Positions 34,874 to 47,261 are shown, numbered from the stretch's first letter. The stretch: DNA of 64,000 bases from Bisporella sp. PMI_857 (GCA_021307315.1 JAJSPD010000021.1:1-64000), one strand, 5' to 3'. Numbers and translations are program-made. Notes: a model not told the origin generated them from the letters alone.

Positions 34874-35136
34874 GAATTGGTTGATCTGATTGGTGTAAAT
34901 TTGATCGAATAGATCTATATGGGGCATTTTTATAGCTCGGCAGCAACAACATTCTTGTATGGAATTAGAGGAATATACCTCGTGAGATGCCATGAATGGT
35001 CTCTTCTATACCAGACTAATTCTCTCCTGTCATCAAGAGACTACGTCAGAAATTTCCCTTCCCAAGTATTCGAATCCAACCTATCTCACTCATGACCACA
35101 GCAGCAGGCTCCAAGCCACAAACTCCAAACATTCGT

Positions 35137-35998
35137 CTAGTTCCGAAGCATGGCCTTAATAGATTCCTTTAGCAGCTCGTGCTTCTCCTCATTCTCATTC
35201 AATTCTCTCTTCCGAAAATTCCTCATGCCCTCTTTCTCATCCACCAACCCCTTCAAACCCGGCCGTCCCATATAAAATCCCTGCAGCGAACTCCTCTTCC
35301 CACTCTCCAGGTTTATGGCCCGCACATATTGAGCCGCCAAAAAGTATCCTTTCACGAATCCCGCTTTTTGCAGGACTCGCATGCTAGCGAGGTTCTCTGG
35401 ATCGGCGAACGCGCGGATCACGGGTTCGTCGACGTTCCCTGCCTGTTTATTAGATCGGGGTTATTATAATGGGAGTTAAAAAGACACAGCTGCAGACCGT
35501 CGAGAGTCCAATATAATTCAAGATATTTGGAGAGCGCTTCGGACATGTATCCCTTCCCCCAGTAGGCGGGGTGGATTTTGTATGCGAGTTCTTGTTGCCG
35601 CGGGGTGCCAACAACGCCTATCATTTTTGGTCTTGGGCTTTCAGGTGATGGATTTAGTGCTGGGTGCGTCGATGAGTGTGAAGATTCCGGGCGAAGTAGA
35701 ATGGCATAGACTCTTCGCCACGGATCTTGGTCCGTTGGTGTTGTTTGTAGGATGAGGTCAGCGGTTTCGGAATGGGATGTGTGTGGTTGTTTACGGCTGT
35801 GGAGTGTGGTTTAGTATCAAGAAATATGATTTATGTGCGAGGGGAATATTGGGGGAGAGAATAAATCTGTAGTTCTAAGACTCACGACCACATGAGACAC
35901 TCTGGATGGGACATGATAACGTGGTAGTCCTCCAGATGATCGTCTATATTGAGAAGCTGCAACCACAGCCGCTCTGACTCTGCTGCGTATATTGACAT
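35137..35998 (-). CDS. GNAT-family N-acetyltransferase
   Basis: Exons 35998-35886, 35796-35498 and 35438-35137 give 237 aa. The middle exon carries the acetyl-CoA-binding signature within YKIHPAYWGKGYMSEALSKY, and the last exon the second half of the fold, NLASMRVLQKAGFVKGY. The pattern matches the RimJ/RimL-type GNAT group that acetylates N-termini or small molecules; the substrate is unknown. The second intron needs a GTCTGC donor with a GGCAG acceptor to keep DGNVDEP in frame. That donor departs from the GTANGT consensus seen elsewhere in the window. It starts 1.1 kb downstream (plus coordinates) of the tRNA. Confidence 0.8.
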
Positions 35999-38630
35999 AT
36001 TTGCGGTATGTTCTTGCAATCTAGTCACCGTTTTATCCAATTGCGAGAACGATATATGAGTTCATATCAGAGTAAGATCCCTGATTATGGAGAGGTCATG
36101 TGCCAGGCAGCTTAGTCAGCACAATCTCCATACAGAGAATGGCACTTGGCTCCTCCTCGCGTCGCCAAAGGAAACGGGGCATGTATTCTCAGAAATAGAC
36201 ATAGGTATAGCTGAGAAGTACAGAGTTTGCTCAAGCCGATTGACATTGTAATACAGAAAAAAATGATAAAAAGCCAAATCAAGATCTATAAAAGTCAGAT
36301 TCTAGACGCCTGGCTGGAGAGTTGTAGGCATTGTAGCCTGGGACGTTTGTTGCAAGCCTTATATCGCTTCTTCGAAGAACCCATTGTAGAAGTCGGAAGT
36401 GCTCTTACTATATTCTGATGTTTGCGCCACTAATAGTGATATGCAACCCAGTGTAGATAAGCATGATAGAATGCACGGTACGATCCTGCAGCAGGAATAA
36501 GCTGATTTGGCGAAGCATGGATCGTCAAGGCACTGGCCTAGAATATGGCCCTTGGCATAAGGCTTTGGAAAATACTATGTTCTTCTTGTGGCCGGAAGAG
36601 GATGGCTGTTTCTGCTTTGAGCTTTGAACATATATTTGGCTGCAGAGTTTAGGGGTTCTTGTTTCCTGCCTTCAGATCCTGCTTTGGGGCAGGTTTTTCT
36701 AGCTTAATTTACAAAGGTAGGGGTTTGAGAAATTCATAGCTGTGATGAACCCGAATTTGTTTTCGGCACCTCTACAGAGATTTTTGTTGTTTGTGTAAAA
36801 GAGTTGAGTAGAAATGTTTAAAACCAAACTGAGGGTATTAAATAATTTCCACCCTCGAAGTACAATTTTGTTAGCAGAGGTGCAATATTTACTGGCAACC
36901 TCGCTGCCAAAAAAAAAGTGTTTACAATGAACGACGAATTTTTAGCCTGTCGAAAACAGCTGAGAATCCTCCTGCCCATGCATATATAACAATTTGTTTT
37001 CCCACCACCCCAACCAATCTTTAGACGATAATGGATAATGCGAGGGAAGATAGCAGGGACCCGTCAAAAGAAGACCAGGTCTTATCTCTGACTCCTATGA
37101 AACACTCAGCCGTATGCCAAAATGTTCAACCCTAGCTTACAGCGAGCAAGCTGTACGTCAACAATAGTTTCTCCTCCTCAGTCAAAGAACCTGCAGGAAA
37201 GCATTATGATGCTCTTCGATGATATCTGAGATTCACAAGACGCTGCTGATCACGGTCGTAGTCGCACGATTAGGCCAAGGGATTCTCCTAGTCCACCATC
37301 TTCAACTCTGCTCAAGTTAACATCATAATGAATCTTACTTATCTCTGAAAGATATCTTCAAATAATGAATAAAGGCTGGGAGCAAAGGTTCTGCTAGAGG
37401 TGTGTTAATAATATCTCCGAGGACAGCCGCCTCGACACTAACGCGACTTTCTATACTAATGATCTATGATTTAATATTTTGTTTGTAGCTACGTCCGATT
37501 GTCGGTTATCTATCTTTGCTAGGTGAAGCGAAGATAACTCCGCTTTTGCGAATTGTAAGTATATATCGGTATTAATCCGATGAGACACGTTCAATCCTCA
37601 GCTAGCATAGTTCTGACCCTTGTTCCAACGTTAGACGGCTAAAATCTCTGATGTCTAAGGGGTCCTAAGAATGTCAGGACAGATAGGAACGCGACTTGCT
37701 GCTTAATTACGGTCATTAAAGTGTACATATAGTATGCTGTTAAAACTTGCAACTAACATTTCATCAACAAACTCTCACTTCAAATAGCTAAATTGAGACA
37801 AATTACAACTAAAACGTGGAATTTCCATCACATTATAACAAAAATTCACTATTATTGTTGTACCTTACACTCTATATCGCGGAAATTATGGGATATGCAG
37901 CCATATATTTCTACCTAATACCAGCCTGACACCTTGGCATCCCCCACATTAAACAGGATCAATAATTGGCCTGCCAGCATAGAGCAAATTTAGAACTAGT
38001 TGGACAATATATTTATGAAAAAAGCTAAACAAACAATGAGAGAGCAATATTCAAACACTAACTGATTAGGCGTCATTAGAACTGTCAACCAACTGAATGA
38101 ACAATGCTGACTATTCCACGGTTCACTGGTGCTGTACAATGTATCAGAAATTAATTCTTATACAATGGGATCAGCCTTGCTAGGGTGCTAGTGCTAAAAT
38201 GCTGCACGACGTATAATGTGTCAAAATTCTTCCACTATGGGCTCAGCCTTCCTGTGCGTGGCGTGATCCTTCTCACCGAAAAAGTTGCTGATAAGAAAAC
38301 CATCGAAGTATGTAGAAGGAGAAGCAACAAAGTGAATTTTAGATATTGTTGGAAAGGAGTGACGGCTTAGGAAGGATGAAAGTGAATTGAGAGAGCCATA
38401 TATGCAACACAACTATACTCTTAATTTTTTTTTTCTAACTATGAACCCTTTTAGAAGAAATAAAATAGAGTAGAAATGTTGTTATAATGAAGTATTTTAA
38501 TTCACCATGTTGTTGTGGATGTGGTTGTTGTGGCAGCGCAGCCTTGCGGCACTAAATCTAGCCAACATATGATTGGCCGCCCCAGCCAAGCAAATAAATG
38601 TGGACCCAGCAGTTGCAGGTAGAAGGTTGT
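35999..38630. other. 2.6-kb gene-free interval upstream of HSP90
   Basis: This stretch is AT-biased but not RIP-extreme. No frame above about 65 codons has any protein character, and I found no tRNA, terminal repeat or tandem array. A 34-codon frame at 37031 follows a TATA-like and pyrimidine-rich leader, but leads nowhere convincing. Confidence 0.45.
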
Positions 38631-38631
38631 G

Positions 38632-38647
38632 GAAACTTCTTCAAGAG
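38632..38647. promoter_or_regulatory. Heat-shock-element-like site upstream of hsp90
   Basis: GAAACTTCTTCAAGAG contains GAA and TTC units two bases apart, followed at the same spacing by a one-mismatch CAA unit, resembling the alternating nGAAn array bound by Hsf1. It lies about 140 bp before the 5'UTR intron donor. Confidence 0.45.
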
Positions 38648-38773
38648 CGACTACAAAAAACTCTCTTCCTCTCCCTCCTTTTCACACTTCTAAACAAACC
38701 AAAAAAGATACCCAATACCCCTCCCATTGTGATTCGAGGTCCCATCACAACACATCTCTATAATCATCTCAAA

Positions 38774-38972
38774 GTAAGTAATCATCTTTCACCATATAGC
38801 ATCAACTTCTTAAGTAGAAGGTTTGCCTAAAGCTTTGTTTGCCGTCAGCCTGATCGCATTGGAGCTCTACTCCTACCTCAATTTTACCCTCACCATCATT
38901 CACGCCTTGCAGCAAGTTTGCTGAAGCTTTAACCCGTCCCCAATTCCATCTGCTAATATTCAATCTCCACAG
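38774..38972 (+). other. Probable 5'UTR intron of hsp90
   Basis: A consensus donor (AAA|GTAAGT at 38774) and acceptor (CTCCACAG, ending 38972) bracket 199 bp ending 19 bp before the hsp90 ATG. The intervening pyrimidine-rich DNA has no open frame. Leader introns are common in highly expressed fungal genes. Confidence 0.6.
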
Positions 38973-38991
38973 ATCCTAAATAATCGCAACT

Positions 38992-41143
38992 ATGGCTGGA
39001 GAAACCTTCGAGTTCCAGGCTGAAATCTCTCAGCTTCTCTCCCTCATTATTAACACAGTCTACTCCAACAAGGAAATCTTCCTCCGAGAACTTGTTTCCA
39101 ACTGTTCTGATGCTCTAGACAAGATTAGATATGAGGCTCTCTCAGACTCAAGTAAGCTTGAGACTGGCAAGGACCTCCGTATCGACATCATCCCAGACAA
39201 GGAGAACAAGACCCTCACAATCAAGGATACTGGTATTGGTATGACCAAGGCTGTAAGTAAACGCTCTACGCAAAACATGTTTAAAAGCCGCTAATCATTA
39301 TCAGGACCTTGTCAATAACCTGGGTACGATTGCACGATCTGGCACCAAGCAATTTATGGAGGCCCTCTCTGCAGGCGCTGATATTTCCATGATTGGTCAA
39401 TTTGGTGTTGGTTTCTATTCCGCATACCTTGTCGCAGACCGTGTCACAGTCATCTCGAAGAACAATGATGACGAGCAATATATTTGGGAGTCTAGTGCTG
39501 GTGGAACCTTCACCATTGCACCAGATACCGATGGTGAGGATATCGGCCGTGGTACAAAGATCATTCTTCATTTGAAGGATGAGCAATTGGACTACTTGAA
39601 CGAGGCCAAGATCAAGGAGGTCATTAAGAAGCACTCCGAGTTCATTTCATACCCAATCTATCTCCACGTCACCAAGGAGACAGAGACCGAAGTCCCAGAC
39701 GAGGAAGCTGAGACCAAGGACGAGGATGATGAGAAGAAAGCTAAGATCGAGGAAGTTGATGATGACGAAGAGGAGAAGAAGCCAAAGACCAAGAAAGTCA
39801 AGGAGACCAAGATTGAGGAAGAGGAGCTCAACAAACAAAAGCCAATTTGGACCCGTAACCCCACCGACATCACTGCTGAGGAATATGGCTCTTTCTACAA
39901 GTCTCTCTCCAATGACTGGGAGGACCACTTGGCCGTCAAGCACTTCTCGGTTGAGGGTCAGCTTGAGTTCCGAGCTATTCTATTCGTTCCTAAGCGTGCT
40001 CCTTTCGACCTCTTCGAGACAAAGAAGACCAAGAACAACATCAAGTTGTACGTCCGCCGTGTTTTCATCACTGATGATGCTACCGATCTCATTCCTGAGT
40101 GGTTGAGCTTTGTCAAGGGTGTTGTTGACTCTGAGGATCTTCCATTGAACTTGTCTCGTGAGACTCTTCAACAAAACAAGATCATGAAGGTTATCAAGAA
40201 GAATATCGTCAAGAAGGTTCTTGAGCTCTTTACCGAGATCGCTGAGGACAAGGAGCAATTCGACAAGTTCTACACTGCTTTCAGCAAGAATATTAAGCTC
40301 GGTATCCACGAAGATTCTCAAAACCGTGCTGCTCTCGCCAAGCTCCTCCGTTTCAACTCCACCAAGGGTGGTGATGACCTTACTTCCCTCACCGACTACA
40401 TCACTCGTATGCCTGAGCACCAGAAGAACTTGTACTATATTACTGGTGAATCGCTCAAGGCCGTTCAAAAGTCACCTTTCCTCGACTCTCTTAAGGAGAA
40501 GAACTTCGAGGTTCTCTTCTTGGTTGACCCCATTGACGAGTATGCCATGACTCAGCTCAAGGAGTTTGAGGGCAAGAAGCTTGTCGATATCACCAAGGAC
40601 TTTGAACTTGAGGAGACTGATGAGGAGAAGAAGGTCCGTGAGTCGGAGGAGAAGGAGTACGAGAGTCTCGCCAAGGCTCTTAAGAACGTTTTGGGCGACA
40701 AGGTCGAGAAGGTCGTTGTCAGCCACAAGTTGGTCGGTGCTCCCTGCGCTATTCGTACTGGCCAATTCGGTTGGTCTGCCAATATGGAGCGTATCATGAA
40801 GGCTCAAGCCCTTCGTGATACTTCGATGAGCTCCTACATGTCTTCCAAGAAGACATTCGAGATCTCACCCCGCTCTCCGATTATCAAGGAGCTCAAGAAG
40901 AAGGTTGAGGAGGATGGCGAGAACGATCGTACCGTTAAGTCCATCACCCAGCTTCTCTTCGAGACCTCCCTGCTTGTATCAGGTTTCACCATCGAGGAGC
41001 CAGCTGGATTCGCCGAGCGCATTCACAAGCTTGTATCCCTTGGCTTGAATGTTGACGAGGAACCAGAGACTGCCGAGGAGGCGGCCGCTGAGGAGGCTGA
41101 TGATGATGCGCCTGCCGAGAGTGCCATGGAGGAGGTTGATTAA
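38992..41143 (+). CDS. hsp90: Cytosolic heat shock protein 90
   Basis: Exons 38992-39252 and 39305-41143 give 699 aa, the usual length. The N-terminal ATPase domain shows [28 protein letters not shown] and, after the intron, [16 protein letters not shown] charged Glu/Lys/Asp linker spans about 210-265. The middle domain includes the catalytic-loop LSRETLQQN, and the protein ends MEEVD, which docks TPR co-chaperones and marks the cytosolic form. Codon choice is strongly C-ending (GTC, CTC, ACC, AAG), in keeping with high expression. It sits downstream of a heat-shock-like site and a leader intron. Confidence 0.98.
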
Positions 41144-41867
41144 ACGCATCATTTTTGTTACAGCGGGAATCATGCGGAGTTTAATCGGTTGGGATTTCAT
41201 GGTGCATAAAGCAGACTTTCTTCTTTTTTTTACCTGGTCGTGCGACGGCGTCATAATTCTAAAAATGTACCTGTGATAACACTGCGTTAAGACAGACTAG
41301 CACGGAAGAAAGGCATAGCAATGAATTAAAATTTTACATAACATGATCTTGTGTCTCCTCTGAATTATAGTGGCCAGCGCCATGAAGTACATGTGCCCAT
41401 GTGTTACCAAAGAAGTCTTTGTGATCCCCGACAAGGAACCGTATTGACGCCTCCAAATTGATACGAAGAAGTCCTTCGTAGTTGAATGAAAGAGGCTGAT
41501 ATTAGGGGAACAATAAAAGTATGGAAGGAATTTGTTGTGTCTGCCATATGATGTGCATTACAAGAATCCAAACATTTAGGCTTAGGTGTGGGAAGCTGCT
41601 GTGCCCCGGCATGTCTGCCATGTACAACGTGCCTTCTCCATCTCATTTATATTTTCAAGATTGGGTTTCATACAGCAAGCACGCGCCGAATGCCTTCCTG
41701 GTGACAAATGTCCTTAGACTAGTGTCATGGCCATGCCAGATAAAGATCACTTCCCTTCCCAATTCCTCGTCATCCTTCAACTTACTTTCTCCAATCTAAT
41801 CTACCTAAAATCTTTACCGCCTCTGTGTTCTGTATATCAGATTGAGACATCTGCCACTGCCACCATC
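41144..41867. other. Intergenic between hsp90 and the repeat-protein gene
   Basis: Holds the hsp90 3' region and the promoter of the next gene; no further gene is seen. Confidence 0.5.
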
Positions 41868-43520
41868 ATGGCGCGCATTCACTCTTTGACCTTCACACTC
41901 GTTACTTTCTCCTCTCTTCTTTCGCCAGTCGTAGCAAAAGCTGCTCTTCCTACCATCGTTGGCGGATACGAAATCCCGCCCATCCCTACAGTTTATCCTC
42001 CTCCAGAAACACTTGTGCCAACTTCGACTGCCAATGGTAATGGCCTTACCAGCACTAAACCTGTTGACACTGGGAATGGCTGCACTACACCACCCGCTTC
42101 TGTCATTGTGCTCACATCCTTGCATGTTTCGACTGTGTCGTATGTCACCACTTCCACTCAACGCATAACCACCACAGCTACGCCAGCCTACGTCTGTATT
42201 CCAACTTGCGTAGCGGGAACACCAATTGCCACAGGTGGTTACACGATCACCTATCGGCCTGTCCGGCCTACTCCATATCTATCTAACTACCTCCCTGATC
42301 TCGACTGGGAGATTGGTAGTGGCAAGCATTTGATCGGATCTGAGGTATATATTTTCCTTCCCACTTGTCTCCTGATACCACTTTATGCAGTCATGCTCAA
42401 TATCTGCGAGGGAATGCGTTGTTTCGTGGTACATTGTGCCATACTAACTTACTTTTAGGAGTTCTACTTCGGATCTGAGTACCAAACATACGCCGAATTC
42501 AAGTGCCAGTTCCAGTGTAAAACCGGCTGCAGCAGTTGGTATGTGGCTTATAATATCACTGGAAAGAACTGGAAATGTCTCCAGTACAATGCAATCATTA
42601 CGCCTCCAATTCTCATACCTCCTCCTGCCGATGTTTCATTTGTATCTGGCGCAGCTTTCAACGCCATCTGCGGTACGTGACAACACTCTTTAGAACAATG
42701 AGAGATATTTCCGTACTGCCTAAGTAATACTCATGCACTCTCAGGACAAAAACCTACACTCACTCCACCTGTCTCGGACCCGATTCCTACATCATCTCAA
42801 GGCGGATTGACTAGTACCAAGCCAACCTCAGTTTCTACCACGTATGTGCTGCCCAGTCCTCCAACACTTCCGCCGTATCTACCCCCAATTCCTACAACCC
42901 TGGTCACCATGCCTACACAGACAGGAGGAGGCTTGACCAATACTAAGCCTACCACGCCATACATTCCCACGGTCTCAATCCTAACCCTTCCTCCGGCAGT
43001 CTCGACAGTCATCCCTACATCTAGTAGAGGCGGATTGACTAACACTAAGCCCACGACTTTACCTACGTTGTCTATCCCAGGCTATGAGCCACCCAACCTT
43101 CCAACTTCAAGCGCAGGTGGATTAATCAGCACCAAACCAACAACGCCTATAATCTTCCCGCCAGTATATACCCCTCCGAATGTTCCAACCTCCAGTGCTG
43201 GTGGACTTACTAATACCAAACCCACAACATACATCTCAACCGCTGTACCACCAGTGTATACGCCACCAGCGTACATCTCACCCGTAGTCCCTACTTCCAG
43301 TGCAGGTGGTTTGACAAATACCAAGCCAACAGCTACGAAGGTCCCGACTCTTCAGCCACCTGGATATTCGGTGCCCACGCTACCACCGCTTCCACCCCCA
43401 GTGACCACCAAGAAACCAGGCCCTATCTGGCCTCCAATTCCAACATTTCCGCCGTGGCCATTTCCACCAGTTCCTACTTACCACAAGAGAGGTGTGGAGG
43501 TTCAGAAGCGCGAAGCCTAG
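41868..43520 (+). CDS. Secreted Thr/Pro-rich repeat protein with dibasic C-terminus
   Basis: Exons 41868-42344, 42459-42672 and 42745-43520 encode 488 aa. The ATG at 41868 starts a signal peptide (MARIHSLTFTLVTFSSLL…VVAKA); an in-frame ATG 141 bp upstream is rejected as leader. Residues ~60-230 form a Cys-containing globular region (CIPTCVAGTP; FKCQFQCKTGCSSWYVAYNI). The C-terminal half has seven copies, counting a divergent first one, of a motif close to PTSSAGGLTNTKPT separated by Pro/Thr/Tyr-rich spacers, then a Pro-rich stretch (PPWPFPPVP). The protein ends HKRGVEVQKREA with two Kex2-type KR sites. No transmembrane segment or GPI signal is seen. Cell-wall or extracellular-matrix function is inferred from composition. 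Confidence 0.85.
42783..43335 (+). repeat. In-frame coding repeat, PTSSxGGLTNTKPT units
   Basis: Six close copies lie in the last exon (near 42789, 42915, 43018, 43104, 43189 and 43288), with a divergent seventh in exon 1 near 42013. Spacers vary from about 28 to 42 codons per unit, so this is a motif repeat rather than a strict tandem array. Confidence 0.85.
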
Positions 43521-44106
43521 AATTAGATTCTGTTGTGGCGGAATGAGTTGACCTGTACCTGGTCTCCTTTGGTCCCAAACATAAGTTAGAGGAAGAATAT
43601 TGTGCCCAGTGTTGCGTTTTTTTTGTGGTAGACAGGCTTTGTTGTTCTTATTTCGTTCAGAGCGTCGCTGAGGCCCTGCTGGTTGCGGCTTTCTTTGGTA
43701 GAGAACTGGAAGTAATTTACACATTGCTCCATGGCTTGGACTAGAATAATTCGCACAGTTCATTCTCTCGTGAATGTATCGCAGAACTAAATGAACGCTA
43801 TTACGTGTCTCCTTTCAATTGATACGACTAAGTAGGAGACCCATGTGCGCAAATGAAATATGAACAAACTTGATTAAATTGAGGCCATTGTTTGGATGAT
43901 TAAATTTGATCAAGACAAGCTTTGCAAACTCCTCAAGACTTGCCTGAAATAGATGCTCAAGGTGTGTCCCATACAGATCGGGAATACCTCTAGATTTCTC
44001 GTCCTCCTTCTTCCTGCATCATTTACCCTTCTTACGTCCTCCAGCAGATATTGTGAGCTGTAGCTTTAGCATCGATAATATCATTCTTGCAAACGGAACC
44101 TCTCAT
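43521..44106. other. Intergenic, no gene seen
   Basis: 3' flank of the repeat-protein gene; nothing supportable. Confidence 0.45.
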
Positions 44107-44466
44107 TCACGACCTGGGAACGGTACCCGATATCCATCTTCTCCGCCACAGCAATACACGCATTTTTTCCATTTCCGCTGCCACCTGCCGCCGAACACCC
44201 CCACCCCGTCGGCCGTCGTCGTCCTTCGAAAGGTCTCGCGCTCGGGTTAGCGGTCCGTGGCTTTCGAGGCCCGGCTCGGGTTCCGAGGGTCGTTCTTGTT
44301 CTTGTTCTTGTTCTTGTTCTGGGTCTGGGTCTGCGGGAGGAGGGGAAGGTGGGAGGTTATTCGCATGCGTGAGTGGTAGATGGGGAGACGGTGAGCGAAT
44401 GCCCTGGAAGTGAAGGGTAAATTTCGAGGGCTGAAAGTACTTGTGCCTCAGAGCCGCTTCCGTCAT
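44107..44466 (-). CDS. Possible small protein with EQ repeat (unrecognised)
   Basis: A 119-codon frame starts with ATG in fair context (ACAATGA) and begins MTEAALRHKYFQPSKFTLHF. A Pro-rich stretch follows, then a Glu/Gln run (DPDPEQEQEQEQERPSEPEP) produced by a six-base microsatellite, and a basic C-terminus. The local GC content is higher than in the surroundings. The plus strand is also partly open. No family was recognised, so this could be a true small gene, one exon of a larger one, or chance. Confidence 0.35.
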   Translation of the reverse strand: MTEAALRHKYFQPSKFTLHFQGIRSPSPHLPLTHANNLPPSPPPADPDPEQEQEQEQERPSEPEPGLESHGPLTRARDLSKDDDGRRGGGVRRQVAAEMEKMRVLLWRRRWISGTVPRS

Positions 44467-45074
44467 TGTTTGTGTGATGTGGTATGCGTGGGAAAATAAT
44501 ACTGTGACAAAAGTGAAGAGGCGTAGTTAGAAAACCAGGAGGCAATTTGGGAAGCCGCACCAACATGATGAGGCATTTTGGGTCAGAATGGAATGTAGCA
44601 GAAGGAGAATACGTACAGCTCAATCAAAAAATGGATGAAAGTCGTTCTTATATATCGTGTTTCGCCACTAAGCCTTTAAAATTATGTTTTCATTTCAATT
44701 CATTTATATAAGCTATATACCAGAACTATAACTTGCACCTAAATAATTTATATCGCAAGACGTTCATCAGTCAAGCCCAAAACAGGATATATATGTTGTG
44801 CCAAAACGCCGATATTTCACCATCCTTATTCCTTTTACTCCCTTTCTTTTCCGTTCATTCTGTTATGCATTGTATGCATCGAGGCATAACCTGGTATGCC
44901 CCTTCTCTTGTTTGAATACTTTCAAATCATAACATATACTGTTGTACTTGGCAAGGACCTGTTCTCAATGAGAAACATCTCTTGCCTTCTCGAATCGACA
45001 TACGCTCCTGGTTAGTAGCGACCTCAGCTCTTGCCTCTGATAATGATGCTCTCCTTCAATGGCCCCAACTTTCG
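44467..45074. other. Intergenic AT-rich stretch
   Basis: Contains TATATA-like sequence near 44650 but no gene. Confidence 0.4.
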
Positions 45075-47261
45075 TCACCGGAATGGCATTTCGCTAGCTC
45101 GATTATGATCTCCAGTCAGGCCCATCTCTTGACCATTGCTGTTTGCCCTTTGCAGTGTATGGTATTCTGGTATACTCCTTGGTGGTATCTGCTGTTGTAT
45201 GCCGTAGCTTGACGAGGAGTTCTGTCGTAAAGGCGGCCTCCGCATTTGGTTCATACTGGAACTTGGAACGCTAATGAGACCCAAGCTTCCCTCAAACTCT
45301 CTCTTGAAGTTTGGAAGATTCTCCACAAAGCTTCCGATATTGGTTGATGGAAGATTATGACCATTACTTGACCCGTGTCCATTCAGGTCGTTGAAGGCGT
45401 ATTGACCTAAACCGGGGAACTCCATTTGTGAGCCGAGAACCGGCGGGCTTGCAAAGGGGCTGCTATCGCCACTTTCTGGACCGTGAGATGGTGAACTCAG
45501 TTCTTCGACTCTCTTATCGTATTGTAATGCAGGATTCTCCAACTTGAATTCGACGCTGCCTGTTATCTTGAAACTATCAGATCCTGAATTTATGCTGGTT
45601 GGCATAGTGTGAGATACAGTGCCGTAGTTTGATGGTATGGGACCACCCATGATGGGACCAAATCCTTCGAAGATGTCGACTTCACACATAGGGGGAGCAT
45701 TGTCAGGGACAGTCTGTAACATTGGATTGGTAAGCGTAGGAAGAACTTCGTGAACCTTCGAGAGCAGAAGTGGCAAGAATCGGTTGTCACCATTGCGAAG
45801 GATCGATAATAGCGTCATGAATTGATGGAGATGGTCTCGGGGACCGAGAGTGAAGGGTTGCGGGTTGGCCGGTAACAGGGACAATACGTCCGTCAATGAG
45901 CAGGCGACGTCAAACAACTTCTCAATCTAGTCAAGGTTAGTGACAGACGGATGAAAAATAATTGGGACGCTTACCAATCCGATACCGTGGACCTCCATGC
46001 TCGACTGAGAGAATTGGGATGTCATAGCGACAAGATCTCGTGCTATCTCAACAGGATAATGGAAGGTCATGCTAGGATCATCATGACTGGAACTCAGGTA
46101 GCCATTTTGTATGCTCAATTGCCAAACCATGGTCCTGAGCCATTGTTGGCTCGTTCTTAAATCTGCTGTCTGGTTTTCTGTCGTATTACTAAGGTACGCG
46201 GGTAAGGCATCAGTGAGTTGCTGTTGAAGAGCGGCGAGATAGCTAGTTGAGCAATCCGAGCGCGTCTTGTTCCAGAGTGCAACGAATTGATCGTCGAAGG
46301 GACGGAAAAGGTTAACCAGCTGTATAAATCCATTCAAGTGATGAGCTTGAGTGTCTGAAGGATCATCGTGTTCAGTTGGTAGATTAATAGTTGCTTGTAA
46401 GGATAGTGGGCGATGTCGTTGAAGAGCATATGCCCTAAATCAATGTCAGTACCTGCGATGAGTAGTTAGAAACTATCCTTACCTTTCCGTCACGAACAAT
46501 AGCCAATACAGCCTCCTTCTCCTTGCAGCATCAACTGTGTCGAATTCCATATAGGTCTCCTCCCTCTGCATCCCGAGGATATGGGCCAAAGTAGTCGCTT
46601 CCCGTAAATGGAACCATGCCTTGTTGTGCAATTCCAGTCCAAAGTAACAGCCAAACAGGAAGAAGCTAGTAACCAAGCTATTGATCGTAGGTGCTTCCAG
46701 ATAGTCGTAGCTCTTTCGCACTCTTAACGTCTCCTCCATCAACAAATTTCCGGATACAAGATTTGCTCCTGGATGATTGTCTAGTCCCATGGGATCACCC
46801 GGAATAGCCATACCTGGCTGTATCATCATAAAGGCGCAGAGCGATGTCAAGAGACAATAATTATCGACATTTGTTTCTGCGTTTAACGCTTGATACTCTA
46901 TCCTTCCACGATGTAGGATGGGTAAGGTAGGATACATGTTCGCGAAGAAAAACTCGATGCAATCCTTCATCATCTCGGTAGTAAGAAGGCCTGGGGTGGG
47001 TGACAGTGTCGGACTGCATGGCGGACTATGAACACCGTTTATTCGGTTGGCAACCTTGGAAGATAGAGTTGTTTGTCGCTGTGTTTCCCTCAGCTCACTG
47101 ATGACCTTCGCTCGCGACCCCTTAGGCCCTTTCTTCTGAGGGATGGCGTGGTAGGTACATGATAATTGGGCCGATGAACAATTACGACACGGGTTGATGC
47201 CATCGCATTTCACTTTACGACGATGGCAGGCGTCGCAAGCCCTTTTCACCGACGTCGACAT
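45075..47261 (-). CDS. Zn2Cys6 transcription factor, MAL-activator/AmyR/COL-26-like
   Basis: Exons 47261-46483, 46434-45975 and 45926-45075 give 696 aa. The zinc cluster is at residues 9-35 with Cys9, 12, 19, 25, 28 and 35 (CDACHRRKVKCDG…PCRNC), followed by a linker with QKKGPKGSRAKV typical of MAL-activator and AmyR/COL-26/BglR-type regulators. A fungal-specific transcription factor middle domain follows (ISELRETQ…, RRRRLYWLLFVTERAYALQR). The C-terminal third is Ser/Asn/Pro/Gln-rich and probably activating. In relatives the family controls starch, maltose or glucose-responsive genes; which member this is cannot be settled here. The next gene upstream in its transcription direction is a beta-xylosidase 3.3 kb away. 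Confidence 0.85.

Noticed and set aside
37031..37135. 34-codon frame after a TATA-like and pyrimidine-rich leader
   Set aside because: Ends quickly and no downstream exon restores a longer protein.
39647..40468. Minus-strand frames within hsp90, one with hydrophobic runs
   Set aside because: Antisense to the charged linker and middle domain of Hsp90, produced by its strong codon bias.
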